This document shows positions 46,824 to 56,000 of a stretch of 64,000 bases of DNA, piece by piece. The stretch is taken from the NCBI RefSeq assembly GCF_049274025.1, contig NZ_JBASRV010000012.1. One strand, 5' to 3'. Source of the stretch: Miniphocaeibacter sp012841535. Its GTDB lineage: Bacteria; Bacillota; Clostridia; Tissierellales; Peptoniphilaceae. Made by a program: the position numbers and the translations under genes. The number at the start of each line of letters is the position of its first letter. The first letter of the stretch is position 1. The notes below the pieces were generated by a model. It searched no databases and was not told the origin of the DNA. It worked only from the letters and a program-made list of their open reading frames with translations.

Positions 46824-47387
46824 TTATTTTTCTATTTCTGCAAATATTTCATCTTCTTTTTCTTGCATTGCCGTAAGGGTTGTTTGTAATAATTCATCAA
46901 GTTCCATATTCAACATTTCGGCTCCGTTACGGATGGCGTCTCTTGAACAGCCAGCTGCAAAACTCTTATCTTTAAATTTTTTCTTTAAACTTTTTAATTT
47001 CATATCTTTTGTAGATTTTGATGGCCTCATTAATGATGCTGCAAAAATCAAACCTGTTAACTCATCTACTGCATAGAGAATTTTCTCCATTTTTTGCTCA
47101 GGTTTTACATCAGAACAAATTCCATAGCCATGACTTATTACACTTGTAATAAATTCTTGACTGTAATTGTTTTCTTTTAAAATATCTACAGCTTTAACAC
47201 AATGTTCATCTGGGTACATTTCAAAATCAATATCATGTAATAACCCAACTATACCCCAATATTTCGGATCTTCATTTTCAATTTCCGCAAAATACTCCAT
47301 AACTTTTTCCACGGTAATAGCATGTTGTATATGAAATTGTTCTTTATTGTATTCTTTTAACAACTTTAAAGCTTCATCCCTATTCAT
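46824..47387 (-). CDS. HD-domain phosphohydrolase family protein
   Basis: 187 residues with an HD metal-binding arrangement: H in QFHIQHAITVEKVM, HD in GLLHDIDFEMYPDEH, and later H in SVISHGYGI and D in YAVDELTGLI. Such proteins hydrolyse nucleotides or phosphoesters; the substrate is not known. AGGAGG precedes the ATG. It stands alone between the symporter promoter and an AT inverted repeat. Confidence 0.87.
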   Translation of the reverse strand: MNRDEALKLLKEYNKEQFHIQHAITVEKVMEYFAEIENEDPKYWGIVGLLHDIDFEMYPDEHCVKAVDILKENNYSQEFITSVISHGYGICSDVKPEQKMEKILYAVDELTGLIFAASLMRPSKSTKDMKLKSLKKKFKDKSFAAGCSRDAIRNGAEMLNMELDELLQTTLTAMQEKEDEIFAEIEK

Positions 47388-47484
47388 TTTTTCCTCCTTA
47401 TTGAATTCATTTATTTTTTATATATAAGTTAAATTAACTTAAACAAATCATACCCTTTTATCTAAATAAATAAAAGCCCTTTAA

Positions 47485-47518
47485 AAATTATATATATTTT
47501 TTTTAATATATATAATTT
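47485..47518. repeat. Pure A/T inverted repeat
   Basis: 14-bp arms AAATTATATATATT/AATATATATAATTT around T6. It sits between the YitT terminator and the HD gene; possible cruciform or extra terminator. Confidence 0.55.
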
Positions 47519-47530
47519 CTTTTAAAATAA

Positions 47531-47563
47531 AAAAAGATACATACTATTTCTTAGTATATATCT
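47531..47563 (-). terminator. Terminator overlapping the end of the YitT gene
   Basis: GATATATACTA/TAGTATGTATC stem then TTTTTTTATTTT on the minus strand; the stem includes the stop codon at 47551. Confidence 0.8.
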
Positions 47564-48450
47564 TTCAAATCCTCTAATTCATGAGTAAATCCTTCACCAA
47601 CAACCTCATTAACATAATTCATAATAACAAAGGCTTTTGGATCAACTTCTGCTACATAATTTTTAATAACAAAATATTCGGACCTTGAAACAATTGTGTT
47701 TATTATTTGTTTTCTTTCTCTTGAAAATCCACCTTCTGCTAGATAAACTGTTGAACCACGTTCCATATGTTCAATTATAAACTTATTAACAATTTCAAAT
47801 TTTTCAGTGATTATTATCATGTTAATCTTTGTATTTAAACCTGAAATTGCCCAATTTATTACTAGTGTGTTCAGACCTAAACCTACTAAAGCATATAGGC
47901 CTACCTCAATATTTACAGCATATATACCAAATAGAACTACTAGAGCATCTGCAAACATAATGCTTTTACCCATATCTATATTAGTATATTTATTTATTAT
48001 ACTAGCTAGAATTTCCGTTCCCCCTGTTGTTGCATTTTGAGTAATTACTATTGCAATTCCAAGTCCAGACATTATAACACCAATAATTACACTTAATAAA
48101 ATGTTACTAGTTAATGCTTCTTTTAGAGGTACCAAATTTTCCAGTAGGGTTATTGTATTAGATACTATTAGTGACGAATACAAAGTATAGCCAACATATT
48201 CCTTGCCTAAAAATATATAGGATAGAATAAATAATAGTATATTTAAAGTTGTCATTACATATCCTACTTGTAGCTTTGGAAATAAATTTTGCAAGGCTAT
48301 TGCAAATCCACTAATTCCACCTAAGGGAATTTGATAATCCATTATAAAAAAATAAATTCCTACCCCAACTAGTATAGAACCAAAGGTAACTATTGTGATT
48401 TTTTTTAATTTTTTAGAATATTTTTTTAATAAATTTATTAATTTTTTCAT
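47551..48450 (-). CDS. YitT family membrane protein
   Basis: 299 residues: five or six membrane segments (DUF161) with GGISGFAIALQN and TTGGTEILASIINKYT, then a cytoplasmic DUF2179 domain (about 225-299: ERKQIINTIVSRSEYFVIKNYVAE within its middle). Widespread in Firmicutes; transport role unknown. Monocistronic. Confidence 0.88.
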   Translation of the reverse strand: MKKLINLLKKYSKKLKKITIVTFGSILVGVGIYFFIMDYQIPLGGISGFAIALQNLFPKLQVGYVMTTLNILLFILSYIFLGKEYVGYTLYSSLIVSNTITLLENLVPLKEALTSNILLSVIIGVIMSGLGIAIVITQNATTGGTEILASIINKYTNIDMGKSIMFADALVVLFGIYAVNIEVGLYALVGLGLNTLVINWAISGLNTKINMIIITEKFEIVNKFIIEHMERGSTVYLAEGGFSRERKQIINTIVSRSEYFVIKNYVAEVDPKAFVIMNYVNEVVGEGFTHELEDLKDIY

Positions 48451-48624
48451 AATTTAATTATAACATAGTATTGTATAAAGTTGATATTTAATTAATTATT
48501 ATTTGGATTTTTTGTAAACTTATTGATAAAAATCTATTTTAATTTTAGAAATAAAATATAATATTTTAAGAATTAAATAAAATAAATATTTAAATAATAT
48601 ACAATAAATTTATACATAAAACTT

Positions 48625-48686
48625 AAAACCCACTAAATAAATATTTAGAGGGTTTCTTATTTCAAAAGAAAAGTTAACTTTTCTTT
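48625..48686 (-). terminator. Tandem terminators after mazF
   Basis: Two hairpins downstream of mazF: a perfect AAAGAAAAGTT/AACTTTTCTTT (48665-48686) and AAACCC-CTAAATA/TATTTAG-GGGTTT (48626-48655), each with U-rich 3' sequence on the minus strand. Confidence 0.75.
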
Positions 48687-48694
48687 CATAATTA

Positions 48695-49036
48695 TTATAG
48701 CCCTAATGATATCTTTAGCCCTTCATCTACTTTAATCATGACCTTATCATCAAAAACACCTATTTTTTCTCTCAACCTTTTTTTGTCTATTGTTTTAATT
48801 TGTTCTAATAATATTACAGAATTTTTTGGTAAACCATATATATCTGCAGATATACCAACATGTGTTGGCAATTTAGCTTTATGTAATTGAGAAGTTATTG
48901 CTGCAACAATAATTGTAGGGCTATATTTATTTCCAACATCATTTTGTATTACAACAACAGGTCTAACTCCTCCTTGTTCAGAACCAACAACAGGACTAAG
49001 GTCAGCAAAGAAAATATCTCCTCTTTTAATTTTCAT
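48695..49036 (-). CDS. ndoA: MazF/EndoA-type mRNA interferase without adjacent antitoxin
   Basis: Sequence-specific endoribonuclease. 113 residues with the family pattern KRGDIFFADLSPVVGSEQGG, RPVVVIQND, and KNSVILLEQIKTIDK. All core residues look intact. In Bacillus the order is alr-ndoAI-ndoA with the antitoxin between; here only 90 non-coding bases separate alr from this gene and no antitoxin frame exists on either side. It has its own consensus promoter. A 13-bp palindrome (ACAGCT-C-AGCTGT, 49049-49061) sits just before the ribosome binding site and could be an operator or translational hairpin. Confidence 0.93.
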   Translation of the reverse strand: MKIKRGDIFFADLSPVVGSEQGGVRPVVVIQNDVGNKYSPTIIVAAITSQLHKAKLPTHVGISADIYGLPKNSVILLEQIKTIDKKRLREKIGVFDDKVMIKVDEGLKISLGL

Positions 49037-49093
49037 TATTTACACCTAACAGCTGAGCTGTCCTTTTTGATTATATATTTCCCTATTATAATT

Positions 49094-49123
49094 ATTATAA
49101 TCTTTTAATTCAAGCTATGTCAA
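49094..49123 (-). promoter_or_regulatory. Promoter of mazF
   Basis: TTGACA (49118-49123), 18-bp spacer, TATAAT (49094-49099) on the minus strand, at the end of alr. Another TATAAT follows within 10 bp. Confidence 0.82.
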
Positions 49124-49126
49124 TTC

Positions 49127-50299
49127 TTAATGTTTTAAATAATTTATTATGTTAAAAATTTTATTATCTTTTACATAAACTCTAGGTATTCTCATAGTAA
49201 TACCACAAATTAAATCATATACTATAGTATTGGCTAAATTGGCAATTTCATAAATAGAAATTTCTCCATATTGGTCTTTTCCATAAAGTAAAACTGGATC
49301 ACCAATATTTATATCATCAATATTGGAAACATCTATCATTGTTTGGTCCATACAAACCTTTCCTATGATTTTCGCCTTCTGTCCTTTAATTTTTACAAAT
49401 CCTTTGTTAGATAATTGAATAGGATATCCATCTGCGTAACCTATAGCAATAGTAGCAACTTTTGTAATTTTATCTGTTGTAAAAGTTCTATTGTAACCAA
49501 TACTTTCACCTGCTTCAAATAGTTTTACACTAGATACCGTTGTAAATAAAGATGCTATTGGCTCTAATTTTACTTTATTGGATAATTTAACTATTTCAGA
49601 TGGATAATAGCCATAAATACCTATGCCTGAACGAATCATATCCAAATAATACCCATGTACTATAGCACCTGCATCATTGCTTATATGTTTTACTGGAATT
49701 GAAATATTCTCTTTTTCAAGAAAGATTATAAAATCCATAAATTTTTCATATTGTTTTTTAGTATATGAAAAATCTGCACTATCCGCATCTGAAAAATGGG
49801 AATAAATTCCTTTAATTCTAACATTTGATAAACTATTTATTTTCTTTATTTCTTTAATTGCATTATCTGTATTATTTTCATCAATTAAATATCCTAATCT
49901 ACCCATTCCAGTGTCAACTTTAATATGAACATCTACTATTGCATTTAATTCTTTTGCCTGTTCATTAATTTTATTACATTGTTCAAAATCATAGGCAGTT
50001 ACTTCTATTCTATTTTGAATTATTGCTCTAAAGGAGTCATCTATTACATAACCTAAAACCAAAATAGGTAAATATATGTCATTGTTTCTTAATTCTAATG
50101 CTTCATTTATATTTGCAACACATAAGTAATCCAATCCTATTTTTTCCAATTCTCTAGCTATAGTAACAGCTCCTAGTCCATATGCATTAGCCTTTACCAC
50201 TGCACTTATCATAGAAGGATAACTTATTCTCTTTAATTCAAAATAATTGTGTTGTAGCGCATCTATATCAACCTTTACATAACTTTGATATCTTTCCAT
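49127..50299 (-). CDS. alr: Alanine racemase
   Basis: PLP enzyme making D-alanine for peptidoglycan. 390 residues; PLP lysine K36 in AVVKANAYGLG, VDTGMGRLG, and the catalytic tyrosine region IGYNRTFTT followed by IAIGYADGY. Start overlaps the stop of the AcpS-NnrD gene by one base (TAATG). The acpS-alr-mazF order is the standard Firmicute arrangement. Confidence 0.96.
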   Translation of the reverse strand: MERYQSYVKVDIDALQHNYFELKRISYPSMISAVVKANAYGLGAVTIARELEKIGLDYLCVANINEALELRNNDIYLPILVLGYVIDDSFRAIIQNRIEVTAYDFEQCNKINEQAKELNAIVDVHIKVDTGMGRLGYLIDENNTDNAIKEIKKINSLSNVRIKGIYSHFSDADSADFSYTKKQYEKFMDFIIFLEKENISIPVKHISNDAGAIVHGYYLDMIRSGIGIYGYYPSEIVKLSNKVKLEPIASLFTTVSSVKLFEAGESIGYNRTFTTDKITKVATIAIGYADGYPIQLSNKGFVKIKGQKAKIIGKVCMDQTMIDVSNIDDINIGDPVLLYGKDQYGEISIYEIANLANTIVYDLICGITMRIPRVYVKDNKIFNIINYLKH

Positions 50300-51525
50300 T
50301 AATTTTTATTCTCCCTAATTAATTTTATTGAATATGGAATATTCTCTAAAATATCCCTAGCAATAATTCCATCTTCTCCTAACTTATCCTTTGCTAAATC
50401 TCCAGCTATTCCATGGATAATTACACCTGTCTTAGCCGCTGAATAAGTATCGTATCCCTGTCCTGCTAATGATGTAATAATACCAGTTAAAACATCTCCA
50501 CTGCCAGCTGTTGCCATACCTGCATTACCATATTTATTTATATAGATTTCTTCTCCATTTGTAACTATGGTTCTATGACCCTTTAAAACAAGTACAATAT
50601 TATATTCCTTAGCAAATTTCAAGGCAACTTCTTCTCTGTTCTTATGAATAAAATCTACTGGTAATCCTGATAATCTTGACATTTCCATTTCATGAGGGGT
50701 AAATATTATACTCTTATCTTTAGGAAGTTTATCTATGTTTTTTGAAATTATATTTAACCCATCTGCATCAATTACAATAGGTTTATTAAATTCTTCTAGA
50801 AAAAATCTAATAAAATCATATTCATAATTTTTTCCCATTCCTGGACCAATTCCAAAGGCGGTTAACTTGTTAAAAAAATCTTTTTTATTTTGTACTTCCT
50901 CTTTATTTACGGTAATTACAATATTTTCCAGTGCCTTAATCTGCATAATATCGGATATGCTATTAGGCACGACTGTATAAACTAAACCTGAACCAGTTCT
51001 TAATGCAGCCATCGACGATATATGTATTGAACCACACATCCCCTTAGAACCACCAATTAAAGCAATTTTACCATAATCTCCTTTATGGGAATCCTCTACT
51101 CGTTTTTTTAATAAATCCCTAAGCTCTAAATCTATTTCCATAGATCTAGTATTAGCTTCCTTGGCTACAGAAACAACATATTCTCCATCATGAGAAATTG
51201 AAACTTCTAAGTTATTATCTATTATTTTACTGCAAATATCTTTGGCTTTATTACATAAAAATACTTCAGGTTTCCCATTTTCTTTATTTAATATTTCAAT
51301 ATCTTTAAAACCTATTTTCCCTATTCCTGTTCCTAAAGCTTTTGAAACTGCCTCTTTAGCTGAAAATCTACCGGCTATAGTTTCTAATTTTCTATTACCC
51401 CTTCTTTTATTTATCAATTCAATTTCATTTTTAGTAAAAACCCTATTATAGAATTTTTCATTATCTAAAAATTTTTCAAATCTACTAATTTTACTTATAT
51501 CTATTCCAATAGTCAAATCAATCAC
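50299..51525 (-). CDS. Holo-ACP synthase fused to NAD(P)H-hydrate dehydratase (AcpS-NnrD)
   Basis: 408-residue two-domain protein. Residues 1 to about 125 are AcpS, adding phosphopantetheine to acyl carrier protein: GIDISKISRF, FTKNEIEL, RFSAKEAVSKALGTG, SISHDGEYVVSVA. Residues about 135-408 are NnrD/CARKD, an ADP/ATP-dependent dehydratase that repairs hydrated NAD(P)H: GGSKGMCGS, GIGPGMG, VIDADGLN, TPHEMEMSRL, NAGMATAGSGDVLTG. The epimerase partner NnrE, usually fused to NnrD, is absent. There is no stop or frameshift between domains. The start is a GTG at 51525; a TTG at 51516 fits the AcpS N-terminus and AGAGTG spacing better. Confidence 0.92.
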   Translation of the reverse strand: MIDLTIGIDISKISRFEKFLDNEKFYNRVFTKNEIELINKRRGNRKLETIAGRFSAKEAVSKALGTGIGKIGFKDIEILNKENGKPEVFLCNKAKDICSKIIDNNLEVSISHDGEYVVSVAKEANTRSMEIDLELRDLLKKRVEDSHKGDYGKIALIGGSKGMCGSIHISSMAALRTGSGLVYTVVPNSISDIMQIKALENIVITVNKEEVQNKKDFFNKLTAFGIGPGMGKNYEYDFIRFFLEEFNKPIVIDADGLNIISKNIDKLPKDKSIIFTPHEMEMSRLSGLPVDFIHKNREEVALKFAKEYNIVLVLKGHRTIVTNGEEIYINKYGNAGMATAGSGDVLTGIITSLAGQGYDTYSAAKTGVIIHGIAGDLAKDKLGEDGIIARDILENIPYSIKLIRENKN

Positions 51526-51545
51526 TCTTTTATAATTCTATTTAA

Positions 51546-52892
51546 TTACATATACTGTTTACACATAATATCTTCAAATTCATTTATATCTAAATCCAAC
51601 AAATCCTCTGGTTTAGAGATATTTTCTAAAAATTTTTCAATATTTACTTGTAATTTTCTCATATCTTCAATATTGAAATAATTAATATCCAAATCTTTAC
51701 AATAAAAATCTATTATTACATTTAATAAATCATATTTTAACTTATGTCTATCTCTTTTGCATAAATTTATACCTTCAACAGCTTTTCCTACTCTATAACT
51801 AATAGTGTGAACTATATAATCTATAAATTGTATAAAAATAATATTATTTTCTTCTTTTATTAAATCAATTATTATCTTTAAACATAAATTCCATCTAAAA
51901 TCTTTATTAATAGTTATCTTCATTGAATTACCTAGTTTTTTATTTAAATTATTCCTATATTTAATATTTTCAAGAATAATATTTTTTCCAAAAACCATCT
52001 TTTTTCTATTAAGTTGATTTATTGTGTCAAATAACTCAATAATCCTATTATTAGAATTTATATCATCATCAATTTCTAATTTTGCAAATAAAAAATCTAC
52101 TACTAAATCCGATATTAATCTTAAATCTATTAGTAGGCCTGTTTCTTTTTTCAATTTTAGAATATAGGTATCATGTATGGATTTAGACAAAATTGATTTT
52201 AACTGTGATTTTGTATTTTCAGTCTTTGATTCTTCAATGTCCTTTAATCTGTCATATATGTTATTAAGCTGACTATCTACCATTTCTAAATTACTTTTAA
52301 TAGAATACATAATATTTCTAATAAAGTCTTCTGTTATCATATAGTTGAAATTTTTATAGAGGATTATATGGTCAATTTCTCCCCAAAAAACATTTACCAT
52401 AGACTTTATTTGTAGTTCAAACAATAATTCTTCATCGCCATCAATGTACTTTCCATCAATTTTATATATTTCAAAACCATTTTTTTGATACTGTGGTTGT
52501 TCTTCTGACATGTTTAAATATATATTATCATTAAGGTCGGTTTTAAAATATTCTCCATCACCCTTAATATGAAAAGTATCCTTAATTCTATTGAAAATTA
52601 TTTCTTCATCACTATTAAACCTACACTCTAGTCTTACGCCTACAATATCATTTAAATAATCTAAAACTTCCCTCGGATGATCCAATTTGTTGAAGAAATT
52701 TTGACGTAACATTTTTTCCTTTATACTATTATCCATCTTTATTCTATAATTTGAATTAAGAAAAAAATCGTCATCTTCCAATAATTTATAAAAAAATCTA
52801 TTAACTTCTTTCGCCACATAATTTATAAAATCTTTTTTTGTATTTATGTAGTCAACTGATGAGTCAATAAATTGAAACATATCTAATTTCAT
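51546..52892 (-). CDS. RelA/SpoT-synthetase-like protein with long helical C-terminus
   Basis: 448 residues. The N-terminal 185 align by eye with small alarmone synthetases: RIKMDNSIKEKM (R50, K52, S56, K58), DIVGVRLEC (D82, R87), and ELQIKSMVNVFWGEIDH...YK (E159, Q161, H175). The usual GYxSxH motif reads NGFEIYK, so Tyr is Phe and the His is Lys, and the QIRT Arg is Lys. Activity as a (p)ppGpp synthetase is therefore uncertain. Residues about 190-448 are Leu/Ile/Lys/Asn-rich and helical with no known domain. No hydrolase, TGS or ACT domain. ATG at 52892 with AGGAG upstream. Operon with DUF1893 and acpS-nnrD. Confidence 0.75.
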   Translation of the reverse strand: MKLDMFQFIDSSVDYINTKKDFINYVAKEVNRFFYKLLEDDDFFLNSNYRIKMDNSIKEKMLRQNFFNKLDHPREVLDYLNDIVGVRLECRFNSDEEIIFNRIKDTFHIKGDGEYFKTDLNDNIYLNMSEEQPQYQKNGFEIYKIDGKYIDGDEELLFELQIKSMVNVFWGEIDHIILYKNFNYMITEDFIRNIMYSIKSNLEMVDSQLNNIYDRLKDIEESKTENTKSQLKSILSKSIHDTYILKLKKETGLLIDLRLISDLVVDFLFAKLEIDDDINSNNRIIELFDTINQLNRKKMVFGKNIILENIKYRNNLNKKLGNSMKITINKDFRWNLCLKIIIDLIKEENNIIFIQFIDYIVHTISYRVGKAVEGINLCKRDRHKLKYDLLNVIIDFYCKDLDINYFNIEDMRKLQVNIEKFLENISKPEDLLDLDINEFEDIMCKQYM

Positions 52893-52900
52893 AATATCTC

Positions 52901-53329
52901 CTATATTTGTTTTGTTTGTAACAAAAAGGCTTCGATTTTATTATAGAAAATATTAAAATCTTCATTTTCCATACTAATTTTTTCAACAGGACAAAAATCA
53001 TCTCCTGTTCTATTTAATATTTTTTCAACTATTTTTTCATACTGTACCTTTATTCCCTTTGACTCTAGTAGCTTTAAAGCTCCTTTAGAAATAATATTTG
53101 TATATAATTCAACAGTTCTACCTTTAAAATTTAAAATAAACTTAGCTGCTCCGCCACCAATAAATTTATCTGAAATATATATATCTCCTGTAATTTCTTC
53201 ATTATATAAATCATACATGGGAACGATTCCCTTTTTACTGCTTTCAAAAATTACTTTACCGTCTTTGACAACTACTAAATTTCTATTATCATTTATCATT
53301 TTATCTTTAGCTATTTTTAAATTATCCAT
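52901..53329 (-). CDS. DUF1893 protein
   Basis: 142 residues: NLVVVKDGKVIFESSKKGI, GDIYISDKFIGGGAAKFIL and YEKIVEKILNRTGDDFCPVEK match the DUF1893 family, which adopts a cytidine-deaminase-like fold in solved members but often lacks full catalytic residues. Function unknown. First gene of the operon leading to acpS-nnrD and alr, 8 bp before the RelA/SpoT-like gene. Confidence 0.85.
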   Translation of the reverse strand: MDNLKIAKDKMINDNRNLVVVKDGKVIFESSKKGIVPMYDLYNEEITGDIYISDKFIGGGAAKFILNFKGRTVELYTNIISKGALKLLESKGIKVQYEKIVEKILNRTGDDFCPVEKISMENEDFNIFYNKIEAFLLQTKQI

Positions 53330-53448
53330 TTATACCTCTTATAACCCCTTAATTTGTTTTTATGTTCTTAAATATATTTTATCATAATTAACAAGTAAAT
53401 TTTATTAATATAAATACTATGGTTTTCCTATTAATTAAATAATATATA

Positions 53449-53480
53449 TTGATACAACTTTCCCATAAATATAGTATAAT
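53449..53480 (+). promoter_or_regulatory. Possible promoter of ppa
   Basis: TATAAT (53475-53480) with TTGATA (53449-53454); the 20-bp spacer is long, so the -35 is doubtful. Confidence 0.45.
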
Positions 53481-53505
53481 ATTAAATAAAATAGGAGGAA
53501 AAATT

Positions 53506-54024
53506 ATGTCTGATATAAAAACAAACAAGGAAGTAATTGTAGAAGCTATGATAGAAATTCCTAAAGGTAGTAGCAATAAATATGAATTTGACCATGAAAA
53601 AAACGTTATAAAATTAGATAGATGTCTATTTTCACCAATGTTTTATCCTGCTGACTATGGATTTGTGCCAGAGACCCTTTCTGAAGATGGGGATCCTATA
53701 GATATTCTCGTTCTAATGAAAAACCCAACTTTTCCAGGATGTATGATAGAATCAAGAATAATAGGTATGTTTAAAATGGCAGATGATAAGGGAAATGATG
53801 AGAAATTAATAGCAGTACCTATTCATGACCCAAGATACGATGAAGTTTATTCTTTAGGGGATTTAAGTAGCCATACTGAAAGAGAATTTGAGCATTTTTT
53901 TAAAGAGTATAAAAGATTGGAAAACAAGGAAGTCGAAATTGGTGGATGGTACAACGTTACTGATGCCATAGAAGCTTTAGAGAAAGCCAGAGAAGCCTAT
54001 AAAGAAGCAAATAAAAATAAATAG
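53506..54024 (+). CDS. ppa: Inorganic pyrophosphatase (family I)
   Basis: Hydrolyses pyrophosphate in the cytoplasm. 172 residues with EIPKGSSNKYE, MFYPADYGFVPETL and the metal-binding signature DGDPIDILV; catalytic Lys and Tyr regions present. ATG at 53506 after AGGAGG; the open frame extends upstream but without a site. Family I enzymes are less usual than family II in many Firmicutes. Own transcript with a 17-bp terminator. Confidence 0.96.
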   Translation: MSDIKTNKEVIVEAMIEIPKGSSNKYEFDHEKNVIKLDRCLFSPMFYPADYGFVPETLSEDGDPIDILVLMKNPTFPGCMIESRIIGMFKMADDKGNDEKLIAVPIHDPRYDEVYSLGDLSSHTEREFEHFFKEYKRLENKEVEIGGWYNVTDAIEALEKAREAYKEANKNK

Positions 54025-54039
54025 TAGTTAATATAACTT

Positions 54040-54079
54040 AAAAAACTAAGTTTTACCATCTTGTAAAACTTAGTTTTTT
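54040..54079. terminator. Bidirectional terminator between ppa and ABC-F gene
   Basis: Perfect 17-bp stem AAAAAACTAAGTTTTAC/GTAAAACTTAGTTTTTT with a 6-nt loop. Confidence 0.93.
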
Positions 54080-54088
54080 ATTCTTTAA

Positions 54089-55984
54089 CTAGTCTTGTAA
54101 ATCAAACCAATCGTTATATAGCTCTTCCTTTAAATCTTCTTTATTACGTATTTCCTTAAATAAATTTTCTACCTTAGTCGCATCTGTGTAAATTTCGTTA
54201 TTTGACGCTTGTAAATTTAGATTTTCAAGTTCTATTTCCACTTCTTGAATCTTTTTCTCAAGTTCTATAATTTTTTTCCTATTTTTACTTTTCTCACGTT
54301 CTATTTGTCTTAATTTCTTTTTTTCTTTTTCTATACTTGTCTTAGATTTTTTTTCTATTTCAAGTTGTATTTTTTCTTCATTTATTTTTTCAATATAGTA
54401 ATCATAATTTCCTAGATAGGTAATAGCACCATCATTGTTTAATATGACAATTTTATCAACAACTTTATTTAAAAAATATCTATCATGGGAAATAATAAAA
54501 CAGGTTCCATCATATTCCAACAGGGCATTTTCCAAAACTTCTTTAGAATCGATGTCTAAATGATTTGTTGGCTCATCCATCAATAAAAAATTTGAAGTCG
54601 ACAACATTAACTTCAATAATGAAACCCTAGCTTTTTCACCACCACTTAGTTCTGAGATTTCCTTAAAAATATCATCTCCTATAAACATAAATCTAGCTAA
54701 ATAATTCCTTATTTCATAATGAGTTAATTTTGGATATTCATTCCAAATTTCATCAATAATAGTATTATTCGAATCAAGATTTTGCTGTTCTTGATCAAAA
54801 TAACCAAAATGAACTTGACTTCCTATATTTATACTTCCCTTATTTACTCCTAATTTCCCAAGTATCATCTTAAACAAGGTAGTTTTACCAATACCATTGG
54901 AACCTATTAAGCCAACCTTTTCTCCCTTATAAATATCTATATTTACATTTTCAAATAATATTTTATCATCAAAGGATTTAGATAAATCTTCTATTTTTAA
55001 AACATCCTTACCACTTTCAACAGCCGGAGTGAATCTCAAGGAAAACTGGCCTGAAACATTTTTAGGTTCTTCTAATATTTTCATTTTTTCCAGTAGTTTC
55101 TTTCTAGATTGGGATTGTTTAATTAATCTTGCACTTCCATAATTTGAGAACCTTTCAATTATTTCCTGTTGTCTTTTAATTTCTTTTTGTTGGTTTTCAT
55201 AGGCTGCCATTCTCATTTCTAAGTCTTTTTTTCTTTGAATTGTATAATTAGTATAATTTCCTTTATAAATTTCTATTTTTTTATTTTCCAATAAAAAAAT
55301 CTTATTAACGACCTTATCTAAAAAATATCTATCATGGGATATTAATAAAATAGAGCCATCATAATCCCTTAAAAAACCTTGAAGAAAGTCTATGGCTTCT
55401 AAATCTAAATGGTTAGTTGGCTCATCTAAAAATAATATATCAGGTTTAGATAATAATAATTTTGCTAATTGAATTCTTGATTTTTGACCACCTGAAAAAA
55501 ACTTAATACTTTTATAAAAATCTTCTTCAGTAAAACCTAACCCCTTTAACATTCCTTGTATTCTTGAATTATATTCATAACCATCTAATTTTATAAATCT
55601 ATCTTGAAGTTTTTGATATTGTACTAGTATTTCATCTAACTCCTCGCCTTTACTACTAGACATTTTTTCTTCTAGTTCTCTAATTTTAGTTTCAATATTT
55701 ATTACTTCTTCAAAAACCTCTAAACATTCATCATATAGAGTATTCTTACTGTTTAAATCCGTTAATTGTTTTAAATATCCTATTTTCAAATCCTTTTGCT
55801 TGTATATTTCTCCACTATCATAGGATATTTCATTCATTAATATATTTAGTAAAGTAGTTTTCCCCGATCCATTAATTCCTATTAAACCAACCTTATCTCC
55901 CTTTTGTATATTAAATGTAACACCTGATAATATTTCCTCAGTAACATAACTTTTCGATATTTCCTTTGCTCCTATTAAAATCAA
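54089..55984 (-). CDS. ABC-F family ribosome-associated ATPase
   Basis: 631 residues, two ABC domains and no membrane segment. Domain 1: GINGSGKTT, FSGGQKSR, LFLDEPTNHLD. Domain 2: GSNGIGKTT, LSGGEKAR, LLMDEPTNHLD. An arm/linker with basic helices lies between, and the C-terminus (about 530-631) is a charged coiled coil (EKEKKKLRQIEREKSKN) as in YfmR/Uup-type proteins. ABC-F proteins act in the ribosomal E site; some give antibiotic resistance, but nothing here points to that. TTG start at 55984 with AGGTGG upstream. Confidence 0.9.
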   Translation of the reverse strand: MILIGAKEISKSYVTEEILSGVTFNIQKGDKVGLIGINGSGKTTLLNILMNEISYDSGEIYKQKDLKIGYLKQLTDLNSKNTLYDECLEVFEEVINIETKIRELEEKMSSSKGEELDEILVQYQKLQDRFIKLDGYEYNSRIQGMLKGLGFTEEDFYKSIKFFSGGQKSRIQLAKLLLSKPDILFLDEPTNHLDLEAIDFLQGFLRDYDGSILLISHDRYFLDKVVNKIFLLENKKIEIYKGNYTNYTIQRKKDLEMRMAAYENQQKEIKRQQEIIERFSNYGSARLIKQSQSRKKLLEKMKILEEPKNVSGQFSLRFTPAVESGKDVLKIEDLSKSFDDKILFENVNIDIYKGEKVGLIGSNGIGKTTLFKMILGKLGVNKGSINIGSQVHFGYFDQEQQNLDSNNTIIDEIWNEYPKLTHYEIRNYLARFMFIGDDIFKEISELSGGEKARVSLLKLMLSTSNFLLMDEPTNHLDIDSKEVLENALLEYDGTCFIISHDRYFLNKVVDKIVILNNDGAITYLGNYDYYIEKINEEKIQLEIEKKSKTSIEKEKKKLRQIEREKSKNRKKIIELEKKIQEVEIELENLNLQASNNEIYTDATKVENLFKEIRNKEDLKEELYNDWFDLQD

Positions 55985-56000
55985 AACAACACCACCTAAC

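Noticed and set aside
47485..47518. Intrinsic terminator made by the A/T palindrome
   Set aside because: The stem has no GC pairs and a real terminator for the preceding gene lies at 47531-47563; listed only as a repeat.
54089..55984. Antibiotic-resistance ABC-F
   Set aside because: The coiled C-terminus and context resemble housekeeping YfmR/Uup-type proteins; nothing in the sequence indicates a resistance arm.
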